From positions 394,617 to 458,616 of the forward strand of contig KV918783.1 in the NCBI GenBank assembly GCA_002049455.2: DNA of 64,000 bases, written 5' to 3'. The notes under the pieces were generated by a model. That model was not told the origin of the DNA. It worked only from the letters and a program-made list of their open reading frames with translations, and searched no databases. A program made the translations under genes and the position numbers. Shown here piece after piece: positions 42,510-52,992 of the stretch (position 1 is the stretch's first letter; every line of letters starts with the position of its first letter). This DNA comes from Porphyra umbilicalis. Taxonomy: Eukaryota; Rhodophyta; Bangiophyceae; Bangiales; Bangiaceae.

Positions 42510-44969
42510 TTACTGACGCGCCGACGGCAGCGGCGTGCGAAGGGCACAGCACCTCAGCATCGGCGCAAAGTCGGCGTGACGGCGAGCAGCGCTACGGCTA
42601 TCGCGCAGATATCTGCCGCTGCTGGCGTGGTGAGCAACCCGGGACTGTCGCGAGAGGGATACTCTCTGTCGGACGCAAAGACGAAGTAAGTAGAAAACCA
42701 AAAACCTGCCCAACGGGGAAAAAAAAAACCTTTGAAGTCGCTGTCCAATATGCATCCTAACACAATACTGGTACTCCGCGTTGCTATAATTATCACTCGA
42801 GTCGTCCCCCTCAGCTTCTTGCCGGTCCGCCGCGCAATCCGCGCCATCGTCGCGCACAGGAAAAACAGGCGCCACATAAATGCCATAGTTCTCATCGTCG
42901 AGTGTCTTGGACCCAGCGGCAAGAGCCACCGCTGCCTTGGACTGCTTTGTCGACAGCAACCGCCGGCCACGGCTTGCTGCACCAGAGCCGGCGGCCGAGG
43001 CCGCCGGTGAGGACACAGTAGCAGTCGTCTTCTCGACCGCAGACGCCGGCGGCGCACCCCCAGGTGCACCAGAGCCGGTGGCAGAGGCCGCCGGTGAGGA
43101 CACAGTCGCAGTCGTCGTCTTGACCGCAGACGCCGGCGGCGCATCTCCAGGGGCGCTCGCAGCCGTCGTTGATGCCGGCACCACCCCCGTGCCAGCCGGC
43201 GGCGCCTGCGCCGGCGGCATACGCGGCGTCGACGATGATGTCAACGTGGGTGTGGAGGGTGTAGACTCCCCTGCCACCGGCGCATCTCCTGTAGACGCCG
43301 GCGGCGGAGACGCCTCCGACAAAGTATCCGGCAGGGACAGCACCAACCCGCCCGCCGCCATCAGCTTGCGAGCATGCGCGCAACGAAACGCTACAGCTTC
43401 CGGCGTGTCGCGCATCTCGGCCGAGTGAAAAAAAGCCACGGTCGTGCGCTCCGACGTTGTTTGCGCCAGCGCGGATAACGCGTCGTTGCTCACCTTGAAC
43501 ATACGCGACTCCTGGATGCCCGCCGCCTTTTCACGCTTGGCGGCCTTCGGACCACGTGGGCGCGACTGGTAGCCGCCGGCACCCGCGTCCTCGCCGTCCT
43601 CGTCAGAGTCGCTTGTCGAGCGGCCGCCGGGAGAGCCGCTGGCTGATCCGGCACCGGCAGCGCCGCCGTCGGCTGCGGCGGCCCCGGCGGCCCCGCTGAA
43701 CGTGTCGACGGGCCGCAGCACCCGCCAGCACGGGACCCACGGGCAGTGCACTTGCTTGGCCTTGTCCGCCGTGCGGTCCTGGCGTATCGTCTCGTACACA
43801 TTGGAGCCACAAAAGCGAGCCATCGCAGCGCTGATCATGTCCTCGTCACTTGGGTTGCCCGTCAGCTCCATGCGCTTGACCGCCATGTAGTAGGAGCCAA
43901 ACTCGTTCACGCCCTTGCGGATCTTGTCCCACTGCTTCTGCACGCCCCCCCACGCCGCGCTCAGTGCGCCGGCGGACGCCAGGGCGCCCCGCCAGCAGCC
44001 CCTTTCATGCCGCCACGACCGAGGCCCAAAACATTGGCCCACACTGGTCCCACGCCTTGACGGAGTCCAGGGACGTGCTTTATTACGCCTTACACAGCGC
44101 CACACGCTCCTCATCCGTCCACCCCAGACCAGTCCCCATCGGTGGGGGTGCGTACGTCGGCGCAGCAACGCCGCAGCCGACGGCGTCAACGTCCACTACT
44201 TGTGCACCGGCGGCGGCGTGCCCGTCGCTGCAGCCGGCTTGTCCTGGCCCGCTGGCTTGTCCTGGCCCGCCGGCTTGTCCTGGCCCGCCGGCGTGTCCTG
44301 ACCCGCCGGCTTGACCTGGCCCGCCGGCGCGTCCTGGTCCGCCGGCTGGTCCGGGCCCGCCGGCTGGTCGTGGCCCATCGACTTGTCGTGGCCCGCCGGC
44401 TTGCTGTGGCCCGTCGCCGGCGTTTCCGCCGACGCCCCCCCCGGAACCCCTGGACTCAACTTCGGGACGGGCGGGGGGTGCACGGTGGCTGACGGCGGCC
44501 GGCATTCGGCGGGTGAGGACTGAGCGTCGCCGGCTTGCTGTTGATCTGCAGCCGGCGGTGCCGACTCCCCGCCGGCTTCAGACGGCCCGTTGGCTGGCAG
44601 CGGCGCCTGCGAGCCACCGTCTTCGCGGCGAATGGCCCCGGAAGGTGTGGGGTTGCCGTCGGCTTGTGGCAACACACGATTAGCCGGCGACGGCAACGCC
44701 GCCCGTCCCTCGCCCCAACGCGATTGGCCGCCGCCTTGAGGCGGCACACCGTCTGGCGGCGGCGCGCACCTGCCGCCGGCGAGCGGCAGACAGCCGCGAA
44801 CCGGCGGCGCGCTCATGTCTTGCGGCAGGAGTTGATCTTGGCCTCGTGGCCCGCCGCCGTTCACGCCTCCAGGCGGCGGTCCCCCGCCGGTCGGATGCCG
44901 TCCGTCGCCGCCGCCGGCTTGACGAGGGATCCGCCCAGCCGGCGGTACCCAGTCGCTGCGTGGCGGCAA
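42510..44969 (-). pseudogene. SANT/Myb-like protein of transposon-accessory type, broken
   Basis: The leader (from about 44,969) is Pro/Gly-rich and carries a hexapeptide array of the type AGQDKP. After a frame change near 44,200 a SANT-like helix series begins, GLGWTDEERVALCKA, then two adjacent stop codons at about 44,080-44,085. In the same register it continues with SLDSVKAWDQCGPMFWASVV. The frame changes again and gives QKQWDKIRKGVNEFGSYYMA, ELTGNPSDEDMISAA and VHCPWVPCWRVL, the helical block that follows the SANT domain in Harbinger-type Myb-like accessory proteins and plant NAM-associated proteins. The rest, to 42,510, is Ala/Thr/Pro-rich with two 90-bp-scale duplicated segments. Two shifts plus two stops argue against function, unless some breaks are errors. 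Confidence 0.55.
44215..44425 (-). repeat. 18-bp tandem repeat encoding AGQDKP
   Basis: About eleven units related to CCTGGCCCGCCGGCTTGT (plus-strand sense) occur in a row. Read on the minus strand they encode Ala-Gly-Gln-Asp-Lys-Pro with substitutions to His, Ser, Pro and Val. Because the unit is six codons long, length changes keep the frame. Confidence 0.9.
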
Positions 44970-45480
44970 CGACGCCTGTCCTTGCCCGCCGCCCCAATGG
45001 CCGTCCCCTTGTGGTTGTCGACCGCCACGCGGCGGCCCCGAAATTCATTTACAACTGATTTTGGGTATATGTTTCAGTACTATTTGGCGGATGCAGATTT
45101 GTTGATACAATTTAGTGCCAATCAATCACTGACACGCAACCAACCATACCAAGGGGCCGTGCTGGGGCAACACTCCCCGCCGCCGCCGCGCCGCCGGTGC
45201 AGCCCGCCACCCTGCCGCCGGCCACGGCCACCGTCGCCCCGCCGTCGCCCGACGGCGGCCGGCCGCGCCGAGGCACCGTCGCCGAGTCGCCGCCGCCGAG
45301 TCCCTGCCCCCGTCGGCTGCCACGGCGCCGCCCCGCGCGGGGTGCCTGTCGCCTAAGGGCGCGAAATCCGCGGCAGCCGCCGCGGCGCCGCCCCTTGCCG
45401 CCGCTGGCGCCCGCCTCTCACCCGGGGTCGACGCGGCGCAGGCGACGACGCCCCCCCCCCCAGCCGCGCGCACCTCCTTG
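44970..45480. other. GC-rich interval, no gene seen
   Basis: A short A/T-richer segment (45,040-45,150, with ATTGATTGGCACTAAAT-like sequence on the minus strand) is followed by CCG-rich sequence. No supported gene. Confidence 0.4.
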
Positions 45481-45489
45481 ACCGCCAAT

Positions 45490-46430
45490 ACTACCGCCGC
45501 CGCCCCGTCGCTGTCGCCTCGCGCGGCCGTGGCTTGCCGCCGCCGCCGCCGACACCGCGCATCTCCCCAGCACGTCCGCCCTTCCCCCGGCGCCGACTAC
45601 ACGGCAGCCGCGGCCGACGACCGCCGCATCGCCGCCGCCCCTTGCCGCCGCCGCCGCTTTGTGCATTAGCGGCGGCGGCGAGGACGCGTGGCGGCGGCGG
45701 CCGACACTGCCGCAACGCCCGACACCGCCTCAGCTTGCCCCCGCCGCCGCCGACACCGTGCACCCCCCCCGCACGTCCATCCCCCCCGGCCCCCCCGCGC
45801 CGACAACGCGGCAGCCGCGGCCGCCGACCGTCGCATCGCTGCCGCCCCTTACCGCCGCCGCCGCCTTGTGCATTGGCGGCGGCGGCGACAACGCGTGGCT
45901 GCGGCGACTGACGCCGCCGCAACGACCGACACCGCCACGGCTTGTAGCCGCCGCTGCCGACACCGCGCACCCCACCCGCACGTCCGCTCCCCCCCGCGCG
46001 CCGACAGCACGCCGGCCGCGGCCGCCGCCCGCCGCATCGCCGCCGCCCCTTGCCGCCGCCGCCGCCTTGGGCATTGGCGGCGGCGGCGACGACGCGTGGC
46101 GGCGGCGGCCGACTCCGCCGCAACGATCGACACCGCCTCGGCTTCGCCGCCACGGCCGCCGACACCGCGCACACCCCTCGCACGTCCACCCCCCCCGTCC
46201 CCCCCGCGCCGACAACGCGGCAGCCGCGGCCGCCGACCGCCGTATCGCTGCCGCCCCTTGCCGCCGCCGCCGCTTTATGCATTGGTGGCGGCAGCGACGA
46301 CGCGTGGCGGCGGCGACCGACGCCGCCGCTACGACCGACACCGCCACGGCTTGTAGCCGCCGCCGCTGACACCGCGCACCCCCCCTGCACGACCGCCCCG
46401 CCGGCCCCCCCGCGGCGGGAGGCCGCGGAC
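45490..46430. repeat. ~205-bp minisatellite, four to five copies
   Basis: Landmark TTGTGCATTGGCGGCGGCGG or its variants recur at about 45,661, 45,868, 46,069 and 46,277, giving periods of 207, 201 and 208 bases. Each unit also contains ACGCGTGG, CGCAACG.CCGACACCGCC and GACAACGCGGCAGCCGCGGCC. Because the period varies, no frame is maintained, although all six are open. I treat the frames as non-coding. Confidence 0.9.
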
Positions 46431-46499
46431 ACGATCCTGCTCCTTGCCACCGCCGCTACGTGCCGCCTAATCGCAGCCGGCGGCGGACCGCGCCGGCAC

Positions 46500-47190
46500 T
46501 CTTGAGTCGCGGACACTGCACGGCCGGCGGGGGCGAGGGATGGCCACCGGCCGTCAGGGGTGCCCTTCGCGGCCGTCGGTGGTGGCGGTTGGAGCCTCTC
46601 CCGCCCCCGCAAGTGCTCTGGGGGCATTTGTTGTAGAACATGCGACCGCCAACCAATCATATTGCTGAAAACACACGGGTAAACGAGCAGAACAATGAGG
46701 ACATGGCTCTTGTCCAATGAAAATCGTCTCAGCGCACCTCGCCGCAGGGCAAAAACACGGTCAGTGTCAGAGTCCCTCTGATACTGTCATCGCAGAGCGG
46801 CACCAGCCAATCAGAGGCAGAGTTCACCGGCATGATTGCTACGATACACGGCGGAGGCCGGTCTGCTGCTGTCCTCACCATGCCGTGCTGACAGTGACCT
46901 AGCCTGAGTGCACCAGGGGCGAGGCCCCTCCTGAATTCGTGAAATTCCATCATTACAGTGATACACAGGCCTGGGACTTGGCCGTGTCAGCTTGATTCTC
47001 GTTGTCTTAGCCGTTGGACATGCCATCCGAACCGTATAATTGTGTCGCCAAATCCCTGACCGGCCATTCCATGTCGTAGGCTGCGGTTTCGATGGGGCAC
47101 CGCACTGTGTCGCCCTCAAATCGCTTGAAACTAACCAAAGAAGCGCGATGGCAGAACCGCCGACGTTGCCGACGGCTTGGCGTGGGTGCA
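46500..47190. other. Anonymous interval
   Basis: Ordinary composition, with short frames only. The minus-strand frame from the adjacent 90-bp array runs into this interval to about 46,811, where it could end a repeat protein, but I see no independent support. Confidence 0.4.
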
Positions 47191-47199
47191 GATCAGCCG

Positions 47200-48040
47200 G
47201 CGGCGCCAAGTCGTTACGCTGCAGCGACGGCGCCCGTCCTTGCCGCCCACCCCAGTTGCCGCCGGCTTGATGTGGGTGTCGATCAGCCGGCGGCGCCCAG
47301 CTGTCGCGCGACAGCGACGGCGCTGGTCCTTGCCCCCCGACCCAGTTGCCGCCGGCTTGATGTGGGTGTCGATCAGCTGGCGGCGCCCAGTTGTTGCTCA
47401 GTGACGACGGCGCCCCCCCTTGTCCCCCGTCCCAGTTGCCGCCGGCTTTGTGTGGGTGCGGATATGCCGGTGCCCCTCAGTTATTGCCCGGCGGCGACGG
47501 CACCCGTCCTTGCCCTCCGCCTCAGTTGTTGCCGGCTTGTTGAGGGTACCGGCCAGCCGGCGGCGCCCAGTTGTCGCGCGGCGGGGACGGCGCCCGCTTT
47601 TGCCCCCCGCCCCAGTTGCCGCTGGCTTGATGTTGGTACCAATCATCCGGCGGCGCCCAGTTGTTGCTCGGCGGCGACGGCGCCCGTCCTTGTCCCCCGC
47701 CCGAGTTGCAGCCAGCTTGTTGAGGGTGCCGAATAGTTGGCGGCGCACAGTTGTCGCAGGGCGGCGACGGCGCCCGTCCTTGAGCCCCGCCCTAGTTGCC
47801 GCCGGCTTGTTGAGTGTTCTGAACAGCCGGCAGCGCCCAGTTGTTGCGCGGTGCCGATGGTGCACGCCCTTGTCCCCCGCCCCAGTTGCCGCCGGCTTGT
47901 TGAGGATTCTGAAAAGCCGGCAGTGCCCAGTTGTTGCGCTGTGCCGACGGTGCACGCCCTTGTCCCCCGCCCCAGTTGCCGCCGGCTTGTTGAGGGTGCC
48001 GACTAGCCGGCGGCGCCCGGTTGTTTCGCTGCAAGGATGG
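47200..48040 (-). repeat. 90-bp minisatellite, nine units, frame-preserving
   Basis: The word GTTGCCGCCGGCTT (or a variant) recurs at 47,255, 47,345, 47,435, 47,525, 47,615, 47,705, 47,795, 47,885 and 47,975, exactly 90 bases each time. On the minus strand one frame gives a 30-residue unit of the type QQAGGNWGGGQGRAPS + xxRNNWALPAxxNP, Gly/Asn/Gln-rich with a conserved Trp pair. Stops interrupt it in a few units (for example near 47,790). Another minus frame and a plus frame are open over longer spans. The exact period through much substitution hints at selection on reading frame or recent unequal exchange. Confidence 0.95.
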
Positions 48041-48404
48041 CGCCCGTCTGCCTCACGACAGTGAAGATGCGGAGCACGGCGGGCACCCCCCGAGGTGGCA
48101 CGAACAGGTGCACCGCGCGAGCACGGCGAGACGCTCTTGGTGCCGCCGACGCTGTTCCCTCCTCCGCTCTGTGTCGCGCTCCGGGTCGGGCTTGCAGATC
48201 ATGGTGGGAGACGGGGGAGAGCGGCGGCTCTTGAACAGATTGGCCGAGGGTTAGGGAGGGGGGGGGGCAGAGGGGACGAGGCACCGTTACGCACACGGCA
48301 TACCGCCGGCGCCCACGCAGCACCGGCGGCGCACGCGGGCAAAGAGCCATCCGCGGGCAAAGAGCCATCCGCGGGTGGCCGGCGGCAAAAAAAAATAAGC
48401 GGGG

Positions 48405-48750
48405 GGGAGGGCGGGGAACCGCCGCCAGCGTGCCTCGCCGGCGGCAAGGGTGGGAAAACCTCAACGGTAGAAGGGGGGGTCGGGGAAATGGCCACCGGCG
48501 TGCCACGCCGGCGGCAAGCGCGGGAAAAACGCAACGGTAGCAGAGAGGGGGGAGGGGGCAGCGGCCGGCGTCCCATGCCGCCGGTGAGGGCGGGAAGAAC
48601 TCAACGGCAGCACGGAGGGGGGGAGGGGCAGCCGGCGGCGTCCCACGCCGGCGGCAGAGCGGGAAAAACTCAACGGTAGCAGCGGGGGGGGGGGGGCAGC
48701 CGCCGGCGTCCCACGCCGGCGGCAAGGGCAGGAAGAACTCAACGGTAGGG
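48405..48750. repeat. 70-bp minisatellite, five units
   Basis: CAACGGTAG or CAACGGCAG recurs at 48,462, 48,532, 48,602, 48,671 and 48,740 (periods 70, 70, 69, 69). Each unit also has a GCGTGCCACGCCGGCGGCAAG-like palindromic block and a run of G of changing length. The period is not a multiple of three, so the long frames across it are not credible genes. An 18-bp duplication (GCAAAGAGCCATCCGCGG) precedes it near 48,340-48,378. Confidence 0.95.
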
Positions 48751-48754
48751 GGAT

Positions 48755-49950
48755 GCGTGCGGGAGGTCAATGGGATGAATGAGCGAGGGAGCACGAGCCG
48801 CCGGTGAACGGCGTGTTCATATGCCGTCGCCGGCGGCCGACAGCACGCGACACGAGAAGCGCGCGCACGCGGAGCACGAGCGCGCGACCGCAGCCCAGAA
48901 GGCGCCCCACCGTACAGCCGATGGCGGCCCAGGGGGCGCCCCAGCGAGCTGCGGATGGTATCCCACGCTGCGGCCCCTCGTGCGCGTGCGTGGATGGGGG
49001 GGCGCAGGGTGCTGCGGGCCCGCCCGAGAGGGAGGTGTGTCCGAGACCGCCCAGGGAGGTGCATTTGAGGCTCCCCGAACGGCCCCCTCCTTGACACGGC
49101 CCTACGCAGCGCTGCCCACGAGGCGGGCCACACCGACACTGGCACGGGGCCTCGTGCGTGCCCCTGTGTCGACGAGATCCCCGCCTCGTGGAAGCGGCTG
49201 AGGCACCCGCCGCGCCACGCTTGACGTGAGGCTGCCCTACGACCTATTGGAGGGGGGGGGTGGGCCTGGCGCCAACAGGGACCAGAACAATCTGATCACG
49301 GGCCGGCTGACCCCTGGCGATGATGGATCCGCCTCCCTTCCAACATGTCTGTGAACATTTCCAGCAGCCAATGATATGGCTTGGATCAGATTGGAAACTT
49401 TCAAAGATTTCTCATGGCATGCAAACGGATCACGTGATTGATTGCGCGACCGCGCCGATATTCCCGCGCGGGCCCACCGACACTTTCCGTTTCGACGATT
49501 GCGGCAGGGCTCGTTCTGAGCAAGCCAACGTCGCCACCAGCAAAGGCGCCGTACGCCACTCGTTCTGGAAGCATTCGAATCGAAGCATCTGTTGAACCGC
49601 GCAGTGCCTGCCGTGGCCGCGTCTTGAAAGCGCGTCGCACAGCGCACCATTCCCAGGGTCCTCGACCGAGAGCCGCGACTCTGCGCTGTCGCTTGAGGCT
49701 CGCCATCTGTCATTAGTTCGCCATGTGTCTTCCCGAAGTGAGATTTTTCTGCGTCGTGCCAGGAGGGCGACCATTTCCTGTCAGTTCGTGGCGCTTTCTT
49801 TTAGACGTGTGAACCTCACTTTCGGTATGTTTACTCAGATAACAAAAGTCTGCACAGACGATTAGAAAGTGGCGACGCGTCTTTTCGTCCCTCCCTCCCT
49901 CACCTCGTGACTGCTTGGATATATGTTCGATTTCTGTCCGCTTGGGGGTC
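48755..49950. other. Anonymous interval, no gene seen
   Basis: The first half is GC-rich with overlapping frames; the second half is ordinary. No transposon end or RNA was recognised. Confidence 0.45.
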
Positions 49951-49961
49951 GACGTTGCTAG

Positions 49962-50868
49962 CAGGCCTCACCAAGGGTATCAGATTCAGCCACGAGTACG
50001 GTATGTGGCTCGGATCCAGCCACCGAGTATTGGCTGACAGTGAGCTGGATTTTAGACGTCCGAGTATCAGTATCGCTCAAACCTGACAGAGCCGGTATCA
50101 AGAGTACATACCCTTGAAGTTTTGGGACGTCGGTATCCAACGTCGTTCCGAGGCGCGGGTATGCGTATACCTTTCACAGGAGTGCATATTTCCTTCGTGC
50201 AGCTAACTTTGTAGTTTTGATACCAATTTATTCGTTAAGCGGCTGATGTCGTCGTGGTGCCGGACCTCCGTTGGCTCCTCGGCCCGAACGAGCATTGTCA
50301 CTGGGTCCGACCGGGCAGCGATCATGGCTACAGGCCCTGTCGAATGCGTCCACCCCAAGGACCGATTGGAGCTGTCGGTGGAAGTGCAAGGAGCGAGCGA
50401 GAGGATCGCGAAAGGCGAGACGCACGAGAGGGTTGGGAAGGTGACCGCCGCCGCGCCGCGTGGTGGGCGAGGATGAAGATCGGGGCGGAGGAATGGGGAG
50501 AGCAGAGAAGCATGACGGACGCCTAAGAGCGCAAGAGGGTGGATGGTGGGCTGTCACTCGCTTCGCACGCATGCAGATGCGTGATGTTGGCCCGAATCGC
50601 ACGCTCTGCCTCTGCTCAGATTGCCAGGCATCGATTTGATGTGAAGGTATCCGGTCGATTCACCGTCAAAAGTGTCGAATTATCCAGAATCGAGAGTACG
50701 AGTAACACTCTTGATACCCTTGGACGTCAGGTTTCGCGGGTATCTGACCACTGCTCATTCACCGAGTATGGGTATTGGGGAAGGACCGAAAAATCCCGCG
50801 AGTATGAGTATATACCCGAAAAATGTACTCGAGTGATACCCTTCCCGAAATACTCTTGGTGAGGCCTG
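49962..50868. mobile_element. hAT-type non-autonomous element (MITE) with 8-bp target duplication
   Basis: Ends CAGGCCTCACCAAG (49,962-49,975) and CTTGGTGAGGCCTG (50,855-50,868) are perfect 14-bp inverted repeats. The 8 bases GTTGCTAG stand directly outside both ends (49,954-49,961 and 50,869-50,876). An 8-bp duplication with CAG-start inverted repeats is the signature of hAT elements. Subterminal GTATC/GATAC and GAGTA words are repeated in both end regions, as expected for hAT transposase binding sites. The 907-bp interior encodes nothing recognisable, so it must be moved by a transposase made elsewhere. Confidence 0.93.
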
Positions 50869-50876
50869 GTTGCTAG

Positions 50877-52499
50877 GCACGCTTCCCCCATCTTCTTGTA
50901 CCCATCTCGGGACCATGTAGCCCCTGTTTTCGATAACTCCAGGACCGCGGACGGCCCTCTTGGATGAGAAAAATGGGGAGCCGCTGGGCGTCCTCCACGT
51001 CAACAAACGTGGCATATTCCGTTTTGGGTTTCAGAACTTGGGGGAGACGTTGTTGGGTGTGCTCTAAGCTGACGAGCAGCCACAGCCAATCCTGAAGAAT
51101 GACGTCAATCGTATTCGACAGACTGAGTGTCACGTCAGCCAGTCGTTAAAGTGTACCGATCTTAACTATTGACTGGGACATGCCCTCAGATTTGTTCTTT
51201 GGGTCTGTGCAAGGTGCACACTGCGGGTCGGTATTTCATCGCCGGGATAGTTCTAAATTTTCCGGCTTGTAAATTCCCTGGCCTTCAGGACAGGGTGCTC
51301 TCGAAGTGTAGTGATGCACACATATACTTATATCAAGAGACTTGCTCTCCGTTTCAGAAGTGGCAGTCTGCATTCGTGTCCTCAAGGATCTGAGGGCGCG
51401 TCAGTGTTGGAAGTGTCGCGATGACGCTAAAAGAGAATGAAGTTACGTGGCTGAGAAGAACAGTCCTGCCACAGGGGTCACTGGGCCCGAACGGCGCCTG
51501 CCCCCGTGCCCCCTCTACCGCCCCGAGTTGCGCGCGTTGACCGCGCGCAGCGACTTCCAGGGCTTGACGCGCCCATGATGACCCGCGGGTGATGGTTCCT
51601 GCGCGCCGTCTTCTGTTGCGGCGGCGCATCGGGGGTTGCTGACGCCATCTATTGGCGCGGTTACAGGCGCCTCGTCGCGCGGCAATCAGTCCCACCCGCC
51701 CGCCAGTGCGCCGTGTCGGCCGCCCTGCCCGCCGTGCGCAGGTGCGCTGCGCGGTGGAGTGACGGCCTCGCCCGTGGGCGCCGCGCGACGCCGGCGGGCC
51801 TCCGCCGCTGCGGTGGCGGAGGCGGCACCCCTTTCCCCGCCCGACGCCCCCTCCACCACGGCAACGTGGCTGTTCACGCCCCCGTGCGCGCTCGCGGCCA
51901 TAGAGCCGGCCGGCGTGCCCGGTGTCAATGCGTCGCCGTGCGTGCCACCGCCCTGAAGGCCAGGGTATTGCAGGCACGTGCCTGGAATCTATAACGAGTA
52001 GACGCGAAAGAATGTTTTGAGATAGCCATGCAAAGCTCCTGTGAGATGGCTTCAGCATGATTCGGAGGATCGTGTGCACAACAGTCCCGTGAATCAGCAA
52101 AAATCCTACATTTCATATTGCCTGATTCTCGAGTGACCTCTGTGATTCAGCAGTTCATCACTACAGTTCTGGACTCGTTCAAAGGATCATCTTGGGGACT
52201 GACTCTAGGATCGTTCCAGAAGCAGTGTCATCCTGACCCACAGATCATCTCGGGGACTGTCATTCAAAAGAAATGTGAGGACTTGTTCAACTGATAGTCT
52301 GACTGCCTCTTTCGCAAACGAAATGTCTGCCTATTTCGTCAACAGTGTGAACAAAAACCTTTTGACACTCTCTCCGTTCAGACCAATGCCCATCGTGAAA
52401 TCTGTCATATCACTCATGCGCATGAGTTTCTGGTGCGAGTGCTTCTGATACGCATCGAACCGGGGGATTGCGAGTTTCGGACGTGCTGTGTTAGGACGA
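50877..52499. other. Anonymous interval, no gene seen
   Basis: Contains a GC-rich stretch (51,470-51,950) open in several frames and otherwise plain sequence. Repeats of a GATCATCTYGGGGACTG word occur near 52,187 and 52,244. No gene supported. Confidence 0.45.
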
Positions 52500-52992
52500 T
52501 ACAGTCAATATCCGGTTATATATCACCCTTGCGCACATTGTAGCCCCTGCTCCAGCGATGCATTCTTGTGGCGCACCGTGCTGGGACGTCGTGCATCGTC
52601 CCTGCCGAGACCCAGATCGGGCCTCGAATCAAGCCCGATCGCGAGGTTCTCTGTCACAAACTGGCCGGGTGTCCACGGTCGATCGCGTCGGGAATGCTTC
52701 AATTACGGATTTGATTGCACGTGAGACTGCGACCTCGTGTGCTCTTCTGACCGGATCCAACGCCAAGACAAGGCAGACTCGCTCAGGCAGCCTTCGACTT
52801 AGCCAGGGACGTGGCCCTCTTACCCCCCCACCCCCCAGCCCGCGTCCAGACCTGCCCCCTCCCCTCCCACGATATGTATCAGCGAGAACAAATAGCAACA
52901 GAAATGTTCGTGATTACTTCATATCGCAATGAGACGTTTGTGGTCTTCCGACCGACGACAAATTTAGCGATGCAAGGGAAAACTCATCCTTC

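Noticed and set aside
45490-48750. CRISPR array
   Set aside because: The direct repeats are long, adjacent and diverged with no unique spacers of constant length, and the context is eukaryotic.
48003-49145. 380-codon minus-strand open frame
   Set aside because: Most of it is the 70-bp minisatellite with a non-triplet period and the neighbouring GC-rich DNA.
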